In this document: in pieces, positions 17,014 through 25,091 of the stretch
Layout of the letters: every line of letters starts with the position of its first letter
Numbering within the stretch: the stretch's first letter is position 1
Origin: Gemmatimonas sp.
Lineage (GTDB): Bacteria; Gemmatimonadota; Gemmatimonadetes; Gemmatimonadales; Gemmatimonadaceae
Direction of reading: 5' to 3'
Assembly (NCBI RefSeq): GCF_021298855.1
Contig: NZ_JAJTHI010000006.1
Coordinates: 60,451-124,450 of the forward strand
DNA length: 64,000 bases
The notes under the pieces: model-generated
The model's database searches: none
Told to the model about the DNA's origin: nothing
Seen by the model: only the letters and a program-made list of their open reading frames with translations
Position numbers and translations under genes: made by a program

Positions 17014-18393
17014 ATGGCCATACCAAATCCCGTTCCGCCGGCAGACGCGACGACCGGCGCCCCCGAGGTTGAACCCGGCTGGCGTCGCGCCCGGTTGGCG
17101 CCCTCGCTCTCCGAGGTGCACCGCTCCGTCGAGGTGCACGGCGCCACCTGGTTCCGCAAGCTGCTGGCCTTTGCCGGCCCCGGCTATCTGGTGGCGGTGG
17201 GGTACATGGACCCGGGCAACTGGGCCACCGATCTCGCTGGTGGGTCACGCTTCGGCTACGCGCTGTTGTCGGTCATCCTGCTCTCGAACCTCATGGCGGT
17301 GCTGCTGCAGGGGCTCGCCTCCAAGCTGGGCATCGTCACCGGACGCGATCTCGCGCAGGCCTGTCGGGATCACTATTCGCGGCGCACCGGGCTCGCACTC
17401 TGGGTGCTCTGTGAACTCGCCATCGCGGCCTGTGACCTGGCCGAGGTCATCGGCACCGCCATTGCCCTCAACCTGCTATTCGGCATCTCGCTGCCCGTGG
17501 GCATTGCCATCACGGCGTTCGACGTGATGATCGTGCTGTACCTGCAGAACAAGGGCTTCCGCCTGCTCGAGGCGCTGGTGATCGCGCTCATCGCGGTGGT
17601 GGGCGGCTGCTTCGTCTTCGAGCTGTTCATCTCGAAGCCCGACATCGGCGAGGTGGCGCGCGGCTTCGTGCCCACGACGGACATCATCACCAACCCCGAG
17701 ATGCTGTACATCGCCATCGGCATTCTGGGCGCCACGGTGATGCCGCACAATCTGTACCTGCATTCGAGCATCGTGCAGACGCGCAAGTACGCCGAGAATA
17801 CCGAGGGCAAGCGGGAGGCGGTGCGTTTCGCCTTCCTCGACAGCACCATCGCGCTCACCTTCGCGCTGTTCATCAACGCGGCCATCCTCATCGTGGCCGC
17901 CGCCACCTTCCACACGAGCGGCAACACCGAGGTGGCGGAGATCCAGGACGCCTACAAGCTGCTCTCACCGCTGCTGGGCGTGGGCGGTGCCAGCGCCGTC
18001 TTCGCCCTGGCGCTGCTGGCGTCGGGGCAGAACTCCACGCTCACCGGCACGCTGGCCGGGCAGATCGTCATGGAGGGATTCCTCGACCTCCGGCTGCGGC
18101 CGTGGCTGCGCCGGCTCATCACGCGCGCCATTGCCATCGTGCCGGCGGCCATCGTGGCGATACTTTATGGCGAGAGCGGCACGGCCAAGCTGCTGGTGCT
18201 GAGCCAGGTCATCCTCTCCCTGCAACTCTCCTTCGCCGTGTTCCCGCTGGTGCAGTTCACCTCCGACAAGGTGAAAATGGGCGCGTTCGTCAACTCCACG
18301 CCACTCAAGATCGCGGCCTATACCGTGGCCACGGTCATCGCGTCGCTCAACGTGTGGCTGCTCGCGCAGACCGTGCGCGGGTGGATGCGCTGA
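17014..18393 (+). CDS. mntH: NRAMP-family Mn2+/divalent metal transporter MntH
   Basis: The 459-residue protein has about eleven transmembrane segments. The unwound TM1 metal site is D66-P-G-N and the TM6 site is M243-P-H ([13 protein letters not shown]), the canonical NRAMP ligands for Mn2+ or Fe2+. It would import manganese with protons across the inner membrane. Start ATG 17014 lies 6 bases after a -10-like TAAATT, so a leaderless mRNA is possible. It overlaps the UspA gene by one base (TGATG), and an MntR-like gene follows, making a self-contained manganese operon. Confidence 0.93.
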   Translation: MAIPNPVPPADATTGAPEVEPGWRRARLAPSLSEVHRSVEVHGATWFRKLLAFAGPGYLVAVGYMDPGNWATDLAGGSRFGYALLSVILLSNLMAVLLQGLASKLGIVTGRDLAQACRDHYSRRTGLALWVLCELAIAACDLAEVIGTAIALNLLFGISLPVGIAITAFDVMIVLYLQNKGFRLLEALVIALIAVVGGCFVFELFISKPDIGEVARGFVPTTDIITNPEMLYIAIGILGATVMPHNLYLHSSIVQTRKYAENTEGKREAVRFAFLDSTIALTFALFINAAILIVAAATFHTSGNTEVAEIQDAYKLLSPLLGVGGASAVFALALLASGQNSTLTGTLAGQIVMEGFLDLRLRPWLRRLITRAIAIVPAAIVAILYGESGTAKLLVLSQVILSLQLSFAVFPLVQFTSDKVKMGAFVNSTPLKIAAYTVATVIASLNVWLLAQTVRGWMR

Positions 18394-18833
18394 TGTACCG
18401 CCGCATCCTGGTGCCCCTCGAGCACTCGTCGTACGATCGCGTCATCATCGACCACGTGCGCCAGCTCGCCCGCCTTTGCGGGTCGGCCATCGTGCTCATC
18501 CACGTGGCCGACGGCTGGGCCGCGCGCAACCAGCAGTCGCTCAAGCTGCGCGAATCGGAGGAGATGCGCGTCGATCGCGACTACATCGAGGGGCTCTGCG
18601 CCTGGCTGCGTGGCGAAGGGTTCGAGACCGAGTCCATTCTCGCCGGTGGCGACCCGGCCTCGGAGATCGCGAGCGCCGCCGATCGCGAGCAGTGCGACCT
18701 GATTGCCATGGCGACCCACGGGCACAAGGGGCTGCAGGACCTGCTCTACGGGACCACCGCCAACGGGGTCCGCCACCGGACCATGGTGCCGGTCCTCATG
18801 GTGCGGGGTCCCGTTGGCGGTCGCCCCCGCTGA
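18393..18833 (+). CDS. Universal stress protein (UspA family)
   Basis: The 146-residue cytoplasmic protein is one Usp domain. It opens with YRRILVPLEHS, contains IVLIHVADGW, and ends with MATHGHKGLQDLLYGTTANG then VPVLMVRG, matching the ATP-binding GxxG...G(S/T) loop of ATP-binding Usp proteins. The ATG shares its A with the mntH stop. Co-transcription between mntH and the metal regulator suggests a role in metal or oxidative stress; that is inference from position. Confidence 0.88.
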   Translation: MYRRILVPLEHSSYDRVIIDHVRQLARLCGSAIVLIHVADGWAARNQQSLKLRESEEMRVDRDYIEGLCAWLRGEGFETESILAGGDPASEIASAADREQCDLIAMATHGHKGLQDLLYGTTANGVRHRTMVPVLMVRGPVGGRPR

Positions 18834-18844
18834 TCTTTCGCACC

Positions 18845-19645
18845 ATGACTGCCCGCCCCGCCGACTCGCCCCCGCCGCTCACCGAACCGGTCGAGGACTA
18901 TCTCAAGGCGATCTACGAACTCGAGATGCGCCACGGTGCGGCGGCCACCTCCGACGTGGCCAGCGCGCTCGACGTGGCACCGGCGTCGGTGACCGGGATG
19001 ATCCGGCGGCTGGCCAGCCAGGGCTTTCTCGATCATGTGCCCTACAAGGGTGTGCAGCTCACGGCGCTGGGCCGGCAGGCGGCGCTGCGCACCATCCGCC
19101 GCCACCGCATTCTCGAGACGTACCTCACGCGGGTGCTGGGGTACCCGTGGGACCGCGTGCACGACGAGGCCGAGCGGCTCGAACATGCCGCGTCCGACGA
19201 CCTCATCGCCCGCATGGCGGCGGCGCTGGGCAACCCCACGGCGGACCCGCACGGCGCCCCCATTCCCACGGCCGACGGCCACGTGGACGAGCGTACACAC
19301 CGCACGCTGGCCGACCTCGAAGTGGGTGAATGCGCCCGCATGGTGCGCGTGAGCGACAAGGATCCCTCGCTGCTGCGCTACCTGGCCGAAATCTCGTTGC
19401 AGCCGGGGGCCGAGATCACGCTCGTGGCTCGCGCGCCCTTCGACGGCCCCATCACGCTGCGCATCGGTACCGACGAGTCGCTGGTGGGACCCAATCTGGC
19501 CGCGCAGGTGTTGGTGGAGTCAATGACGTCCTCCATGCCAGCCTCCGCTTCCGCTCGCCGCCCCGCGGCGCCCTCGTCACAGGCTCCTGCCGCCACCGTC
19601 GCGTCGGCGGGCGCGCGCCCCCGCTCCCGCAAACCGTCGCGCTGA
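18845..19645 (+). CDS. mntR: DtxR/MntR-family metal-dependent repressor
   Basis: The 266-residue protein has an N-terminal winged helix (VEDYLKAIYELEMRHG, then VAPASVTGMIRRLASQGFLD), a dimerisation/metal-binding domain (HRILETYLTRVLGYPWDRVH, then EAERLEHAASDDL), and a C-terminal FeoA/SH3-like domain (LADLEVGECARMVRV). E and H residues of the second domain match DtxR metal ligands. About 45 C-terminal residues are a low-complexity Ala/Ser/Pro/Arg tail not typical of the family. Linkage to mntH favours Mn2+ as corepressor. A likely operator is at 16990-17005. Confidence 0.85.
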   Translation: MTARPADSPPPLTEPVEDYLKAIYELEMRHGAAATSDVASALDVAPASVTGMIRRLASQGFLDHVPYKGVQLTALGRQAALRTIRRHRILETYLTRVLGYPWDRVHDEAERLEHAASDDLIARMAAALGNPTADPHGAPIPTADGHVDERTHRTLADLEVGECARMVRVSDKDPSLLRYLAEISLQPGAEITLVARAPFDGPITLRIGTDESLVGPNLAAQVLVESMTSSMPASASARRPAAPSSQAPAATVASAGARPRSRKPSR

Positions 19646-19676
19646 CCCGCCCGCTGTCGTGGCCAAAGGCGGACAC

Positions 19677-20567
19677 ATGACGCGTCGCCTGCTGTGGACG
19701 TGCACCCTCGTGCTCGCGGGGGGGACCGCGCTCACCGCCACCGCAACGAGTGCCCGGGCGCAGGGAGACACCATCCTGTCCCCCAGCTACGGACGACGTG
19801 CGCCGTCGGTGCGCGGTATCGCCGTGGATGCGCGCATGGCCGAGGATTTCGGCCTGCGCCCGGGATCGGTGGTGCGGCTGTCGGGCAAGCCGGGGATACC
19901 GGGAGACAGCGTCGCCGTTGCCGCCGTGTTCGAGCGCAAGGCCGACCCCGCCGAAGTGGCACGGCGCGAGTATCGCATTCGCGCCCACCTCGATCATCTG
20001 CAGCAGCTGCTCGAACTCGACGATCGGGTCGACCGTTTCGCCGTGGGCGTTCCCGACTCGGTACCCATCGATTCCGCCGTCGCCCGCATCAACCACGTGG
20101 CGTTCGGCTTTCGCGCGCACCAATCGGCCGAGGTGGCGGTGCAGAGCTCGCGCACCTTTCGGGTGGTGGAGCGCTTTCATCGCGCCATTGGCCTCATCAC
20201 CGTAGTGGCCAGCGCGGTCTTTCTGCTCTGCCTGCTGTTGCTGAGCGTTGAGGAACGGCGGCGCGATATTGCGGCGCTGCGGCTCATGGGGATCTCGCAG
20301 GCCACGGTCGTGCGGGCCATCGTGATCGAGGCGGCGCTGGTCTCGGTGATCGGGAGCGTCATCGGTGCCGGGATCGGGTGGGTCGCCAGCCTCATCGTGA
20401 ACGCGCACTTCCAGCAGGTGTACCGCACCCCGCTCCTGTTCGCGCTGCTCACGCCGGAAATCTTCGCCTTCGCCACGCTCACCAGCCTCGTGCTCGGCAT
20501 CACCGCGGGCGCGGTGGCCGCCTGGCGACTGGTGCGCACCCCGCCGCTCACGCTGCTCGGCCGATGA
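19677..20567 (+). CDS. FtsX-domain ABC transporter permease (AttF/AttG-like)
   Basis: The 296-residue protein has an N-terminal membrane segment, a periplasmic region (about 30-170), and three further helices forming an FtsX/MacB permease domain (ERRRDIAALRLMGISQATVV marks the cytoplasmic loop). It has the half-size layout of LolC/AttF permeases. A signal-peptide-like start ending SARAQ is also visible. ATG 19677 is preferred over GTG 19659. Another permease, an ATPase and an AttH-like protein follow, so it belongs to an AttEFGH-type exporter. Confidence 0.75.
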   Translation: MTRRLLWTCTLVLAGGTALTATATSARAQGDTILSPSYGRRAPSVRGIAVDARMAEDFGLRPGSVVRLSGKPGIPGDSVAVAAVFERKADPAEVARREYRIRAHLDHLQQLLELDDRVDRFAVGVPDSVPIDSAVARINHVAFGFRAHQSAEVAVQSSRTFRVVERFHRAIGLITVVASAVFLLCLLLLSVEERRRDIAALRLMGISQATVVRAIVIEAALVSVIGSVIGAGIGWVASLIVNAHFQQVYRTPLLFALLTPEIFAFATLTSLVLGITAGAVAAWRLVRTPPLTLLGR

Positions 20568-20589
20568 CGCCGCGTACCGGATACTGCCC

Positions 20590-21817
20590 ATGAGCATGCG
20601 TGCCACGCTGGCCTTTGCCACCTTGCGCCGCAATCCCGCGCGCACCGTGCTGGCCGTGTTGGGCATCGCCGTGGCGGCCGCACTGCTGCTCGACATGGTC
20701 ATGCTGGCCACGGGCATGCGGGAAAGCTTCCGTTCGCTGCTGCTCACCCGCGGCTACCAGCTGCGTGTGTCCCCCAAGGGGACGCTCCCCTTCGACAGCG
20801 AAGCCACCATTGATGGCGCGACGGCCATCGTGACGGCGTTGCGCGCCAATCCCGACATCCGCGCCGTCAGCCCGGGGCTGGGGGCCACGCTGGCGTTGCC
20901 AGGCACGCGTTTCCCGTCCGTTTTTTCGCTCGGCCTCGAATCCGATGTGCAGGGCGACTACGTACTCGAAGGCGGGCGCGACCTGCCGCCGCCGTCCGAC
21001 ACCACCGCCAGCGCGGCCGCACCCTTGCCGGCGGTGGTGAACCGCGCATTTCTGCTGCGCAGCGGCTTGCAGCTGGGCGACACCCTGACGGTGGCCTCCG
21101 GTGTCGACGCGCAGCTGCGCACCACGGCGCGCGCGCGCGTGGTGGTGCTGACCGGTGAAGGCCGGTTCTTCTACGTGCCCGCCGAAACGCCGGTCATGGC
21201 TCTGCCCCTCCGCGACCTTCGCACCCTGCTGGGGAGCGCCTACCGCGATCGCATGTCCGTGGCCATGGCCGAGAGCCGTCGTGGCGACTCGGCCAGCGTG
21301 GAAGCGGTGCGCCGCTGGATCGCGCAGACGCAACCGCGCGTGACCGCCATCAGCACCGAAACCGCCATTCGGCAGGTTGAGGAGCGCCTCTCGTACTTCC
21401 GGCAGCTCGCCTTCGTGCTCGGGGGCCATCAGCCTCGGCATCGGCTTTCTCCTCGTGGCCACGCTCGTCACGCTGTCGGTGAATGAGCGACGGGGAGAGA
21501 TCGCCGTCTTGCGCGCCATTGGCACGCAGAAGGGGGGCGTACTGCGGCAGGTCTTTCTCGAGGGCTTCATGCTGAGCGGCACCGGCATCGCGGGGGGGCT
21601 GCTGCTGGGGCTCGTGACCGCACGCTGGCTCAACGGCATCCTGCGAGACTTCCCCGGGCTGCCGGCCGCGTTCGATTTCTTCCTCTGGAGCCCCGAGGCG
21701 GCGTGGAAGTCCCTGCTCCTGCTGCTGGTCTCCGGAACGCTCGCCGGGCTGTTGCCGGCGTGGCGCGCCGCCTCCATTCCCATCGTGCGCTCGTTGCGCG
21801 AGGATGCCGTTGGCTGA
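20590..21817 (+). pseudogene. FtsX/MacB-type ABC permease, interrupted by one-base frameshift
   Basis: Residues 1-280 read in one frame from ATG 20590: an N-terminal helix (VLAVLGIAVAAALLLDMVML), then a MacB-like periplasmic domain. At a run of five G (21421-21425) the frame is lost; dropping one G restores AISLGIGFLLVATLVTLSVN and continues to the stop at 21817. The restored protein is about 408 residues with four transmembrane helices and the NERRGEIAVLRAIGT loop, a normal MacB/LolE permease. The change may be a real mutation, a slippage site or a sequencing error. The rest of the operon is intact. Confidence 0.75.
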
Positions 21818-21818
21818 C

Positions 21819-22541
21819 ATGACGCACTCCACACCCGCGGGCTCACGTGGCGAGGTGGTGATCCGCTGCGAACAGGTGCAGCGCAGCTACCGCATGGGTG
21901 ATGCCCTGGTGCAGGCGGTACGCGGCATCGATCTGGAGATCGCCCGCGGGGAGTTCGCCGCCATCACCGGACCATCCGGGTGCGGCAAGAGCACACTGCT
22001 GCATCTCCTGGGGGCCATCGATGCGCCGAGCAGCGGGCGCGTGCTCGTGAACGGCCGCGACACCGCGCAGCTGGGCGATACCGAGGCCACCGACTTCCGG
22101 CTGCGGCACATCGGCTTCGTGTTCCAGCGCTTCTACCTCATGCCCACGCTGTCGGCCCAGGAGAATGTGGAGTTGCCGCTGGCCGAAGCGGGGATGGACC
22201 GGCGTGCGCGCCGTGCGCGTGCCGCGGAGCTGCTGGGCTACGTGGGGCTGGGTGACCGTCGGGACCATCGCCCCACGCAGCTGTCGGGCGGTGAGCAGCA
22301 GCGCGTGGCCATTGCGCGTGCGCTCGCCAACCGCCCGGCGCTGGTGCTCGCCGACGAGCCCACGGGCGAGCTGGACGCCGCTACCGGCGAGCGTCTGCTC
22401 GAGCTGTTCGGGCAGTTGCATCGCGACGGCACGACGCTGGTGTTCGTCACCCACGACACCGTCGTGGCCAACCGCGCGCAGCGCGTGATTCGCCTGCTCG
22501 ACGGCCGGGTGTCGTCGGACACACGCCACGGTTCCGCTTGA
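21819..22541 (+). CDS. ABC transporter ATPase, LolD/MacB/AttE type
   Basis: The 240-residue ATPase has Walker A GPSGCGKSTLLHLLG, Q-loop FVFQRFYLMPTLS, signature LSGGEQQRVAIARAL, Walker B ALVLADEPTGELD and the switch histidine in VFVTHD. These are the hallmarks of the MacB/LolD/FtsE class, which drives mechanotransmission rather than substrate translocation. ATG 21819 follows the permease stop by one base; ATG 21804 would overlap it. It energises the two FtsX permeases encoded upstream. Confidence 0.92.
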   Translation: MTHSTPAGSRGEVVIRCEQVQRSYRMGDALVQAVRGIDLEIARGEFAAITGPSGCGKSTLLHLLGAIDAPSSGRVLVNGRDTAQLGDTEATDFRLRHIGFVFQRFYLMPTLSAQENVELPLAEAGMDRRARRARAAELLGYVGLGDRRDHRPTQLSGGEQQRVAIARALANRPALVLADEPTGELDAATGERLLELFGQLHRDGTTLVFVTHDTVVANRAQRVIRLLDGRVSSDTRHGSA

Positions 22542-22551
22542 GCACCGTGCC

Positions 22552-24066
22552 ATGAACCGCGAACGGCTGGGCACCTCGTGGCTGCTGGCGTGGCGCACGG
22601 TCACGTCACGTCCGTGGCGTGCGCTGTTGCTGTGCGGTGGATTCGGCGTCGGGGTGGGCGTCATGGTGGTGCTGCTCGCTGTCGGCGAGGCGATGGTGCG
22701 CCAGGCCAGTCAGGAGCGACTGGTGGGCGGCGGCCAGATCACGGTGCTGCCGGAGGGAATCGATCTGGAGGTGCTGACCACCGGCGGGCTGGGCGGGCTG
22801 TTCTTCTCCGTGCCCAACGCACGCTTCGTGTACCGGCAGGTGCTCAGCAATCCGCGGCTCGCCGATGCGGTCACGGTGGCGGCGCCGCAGATGGAGGGGA
22901 AGCTGCTCTATCTCACCACGCCGGATGGCGTGGAGCGGGCCGTTCGGGCCACCGGCGAAGTGCCGTCGGCCACGCGGGCGCTCGGGGCAATGCCCGTCAT
23001 CGCCGAGGGGGTATGGGACGATGATGCCGGTGACCTGCGCTGGACGCGTCCCACGGTGGCGGAGCTGCGGCATGAGATCGACCGCTTTCATCGTCCCGGC
23101 GACGGGCTGGCCAATGCCGATTCGTGGGGCGAGTGGCACTACTTCAACGTGCTCTCCCCCGATGCCTCGCGGTGGGCCTTCATCACGTTCCTCGTGGGCG
23201 GTGATGTGCGTGGGGAGCGGTGGGGAGGCCAGCTGCTCGTCACGTTGCACGAGCGTGGGCGGGCGCCGCGGCGCTTCGTCACGAACGTCCCGCGGGAGCA
23301 GGTTCGCTTCAGTCGTCGCGATGCCGATGTGCGGATTGGCGAAGGGAGCGTCACGGTGCTTCCCGACGGGCGCTACGCCATTCGCTCGGTGGGCCGTGAG
23401 CAGGGCACGGGGGCGTCGCTCTCCCTCGACCTGGTGGTGTCACCAGTGCCGCGCGTGGAGTTTCCCGGTGCCACGTTGGTGAGCGGTGACTTCACGTCGG
23501 GCTATGCGGTGCCGGCGCTGCGCGCCACCGCCACCGGCAGCATCTGCGTCGCGGCGCGCTGTGACCGCTACACCGACGCGCAGGCGTATCACGATCACAA
23601 CTGGGGAAGCTGGCGCGGCGTGACCTGGGAGTGGGGCGCCACGCGCGCCGGTGCCTACACCCTGCTGTACGGACGCGTCACGCCCGAAGACACGGCAGGT
23701 GGATCGTCGCCGCTCTTCGTGTACGTGACCGACGAGCGTGGCTTCGCGGCCTTGTTCCGACCCCGGGCGGTGCACTACGACGATGCCCGCGTGGTGAACA
23801 CGGCGGAGGGGCCGCTGCGCGTGCCGGCCACCGCCGAACTGTTCGACGTGCGCGACGCGGATACGCTGCGGCTGCAGCTCACGATCGACGACGCGGTGGC
23901 GACCGACACGCGCACGGGGCTCGCCGAGCGTGGCGAGGGCGATTATGCGCGCGGCCTCGCCCGACCGTGGTTCGTGCAAATGGCGGGCGAGGCGCAGCTC
24001 AGCGGACGCATTCGCGGCACCGTGCTCAGCGGGCGCGGGCGCGGCTTCTTCGAAACGTACCGCTGA
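22552..24066 (+). CDS. AttH/CrtC-like lipocalin-fold protein with N-terminal membrane helix
   Basis: The 504-residue protein has one N-terminal helix (ALLLCGGFGVGVGVMVVLLA) resembling the first segment of MacB permeases. A large periplasmic domain follows with the AttH/hydroxyneurosporene-synthase signature AYHDHNWGSWRGVTWEWG (about residues 345-362). In Agrobacterium att loci, attH stands beside an ATPase and two permeases, exactly the gene set seen here. AttH proteins are usually secreted hydrolase-like lipocalins of about 350 residues. The MacB-like N-terminus suggests a fusion of a third permease fragment with AttH. CrtC hydratase function is less likely, as no carotenoid genes are near. 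Confidence 0.7.
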   Translation: MNRERLGTSWLLAWRTVTSRPWRALLLCGGFGVGVGVMVVLLAVGEAMVRQASQERLVGGGQITVLPEGIDLEVLTTGGLGGLFFSVPNARFVYRQVLSNPRLADAVTVAAPQMEGKLLYLTTPDGVERAVRATGEVPSATRALGAMPVIAEGVWDDDAGDLRWTRPTVAELRHEIDRFHRPGDGLANADSWGEWHYFNVLSPDASRWAFITFLVGGDVRGERWGGQLLVTLHERGRAPRRFVTNVPREQVRFSRRDADVRIGEGSVTVLPDGRYAIRSVGREQGTGASLSLDLVVSPVPRVEFPGATLVSGDFTSGYAVPALRATATGSICVAARCDRYTDAQAYHDHNWGSWRGVTWEWGATRAGAYTLLYGRVTPEDTAGGSSPLFVYVTDERGFAALFRPRAVHYDDARVVNTAEGPLRVPATAELFDVRDADTLRLQLTIDDAVATDTRTGLAERGEGDYARGLARPWFVQMAGEAQLSGRIRGTVLSGRGRGFFETYR

Positions 24067-24219
24067 GCCGTCCTGCCGTGCGTGGTCCCGGAATGCCGGT
24101 GCGTCAGCTCACGCGCGGGGTCACGTACTCACGCGTTTCCGGAGCGAGACGCGCGGAGTCCAGCAATCGGTGTGGCGAAACGACACGACTGGCGCCGGAA
24201 TTGTCGCATGCGGTGGCCC

Positions 24220-25044
24220 ATGCGTGAGACGGAATCATGTCCGGCGATTCGTCTCGGTACGCAAGGGTGGAACTACCCCGCGTGGATCGGCCCCTTCTAT
24301 CCCGCGCACACGCGGGCCGTGGACTTCCTGCGCACGTATGCGAAGGCGTTCGAGGTGGTGGAGATCGACTCCACTTTCTATGCCATTCCTCCGGTGCGCA
24401 CCGTGCGCGGGTGGGCGTCGCGTGTACCCGAGCACTTCGTGTTCAGCTGCAAGCTGCCGCAGGCCATTACGCACGAGCGGCGCTTTCGCGACAGTCGTGG
24501 CCTGCTGGACGAGTTCGCGGATCGCATGCGCGAACTGGGCCCGCGGCTGGGGCCCATTCTCATCCAGTGCGCGCCGGACTTCCTGCCGGCGCAGGGGAAG
24601 CCCTTCGCCGAGTGGCTCGCGGCGTTGCCTCGCGACCTGCGCTTCGCCGTGGAGTTTCGGCATCCATCGTGGGTGCGGCGACGGGTGCTGTCACTCCTGC
24701 AGGAGCACGGGGTGGCACTGGCGCTCAGCGACGGGCGATGGATTCCCCGGGAGTGGCTGCTGGCGCTCTGCGCGCACCCCACCGCCGACTTCGCCTACCT
24801 GCGCTGGATGGGCCCCGATCGCGCGATCACCGACTACTCGCAGCTGCAGGTGGACCGTTCCGCCGAGCTCGATGCGTGGGCGCGCATGATGCCGGTGTTG
24901 CAGGGGCAGGTCCGCGAGATCTTCGGCTTCGTGAACAACCATTTCGCGGGCCATGCGCCCGCCTCGGTGCGCCTGCTGCAGACCCGCCTCGGGCTTCCGA
25001 CGGTGGACCCGGTCCGGCTGGGGGACCAGGCGTCGCTCTTCTGA
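24220..25044 (+). CDS. DUF72 (YecE-like) TIM-barrel protein
   Basis: The 274-residue protein opens with IRLGTQGWNYPAWIGPFYP, the DUF72 signature, then VVEIDSTFYAIPP and FVFSCKLPQAITHERRF. It ends with the FVNNHFAGHAPASVRLL box. The family adopts a TIM barrel and has no assigned reaction, though similarity to metal-dependent lyases and endonuclease IV-type folds has been noted. Its start is uncertain: ATG 24220 and ATG 24208 both fit. The 153 bases before it hold nothing recognisable. The neighbour glgB has its own promoter-like sequence. Confidence 0.83.
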   Translation: MRETESCPAIRLGTQGWNYPAWIGPFYPAHTRAVDFLRTYAKAFEVVEIDSTFYAIPPVRTVRGWASRVPEHFVFSCKLPQAITHERRFRDSRGLLDEFADRMRELGPRLGPILIQCAPDFLPAQGKPFAEWLAALPRDLRFAVEFRHPSWVRRRVLSLLQEHGVALALSDGRWIPREWLLALCAHPTADFAYLRWMGPDRAITDYSQLQVDRSAELDAWARMMPVLQGQVREIFGFVNNHFAGHAPASVRLLQTRLGLPTVDPVRLGDQASLF

Positions 25045-25079
25045 CGCCACGGGGGCACTTGCGGGGCGGTCGCGCCGCC

Positions 25080-25085
25080 TAGATT
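25080..25085 (+). promoter_or_regulatory. Candidate -10 element of leaderless glgB promoter
   Basis: TAGATT lies 6 bases before the glgB ATG at 25092 and no Shine-Dalgarno sequence is present. A -35-like CTTGCG sits at about the right distance (25058-25063). Confidence 0.4.
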
Positions 25086-25091
25086 CCAGAC

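Noticed and set aside
14273..17527. Long open frames over ggt and the palindromic repeats on both strands
   Set aside because: They repeat with the DNA repeat units and are antisense to, or out of frame with, ggt and mntH.
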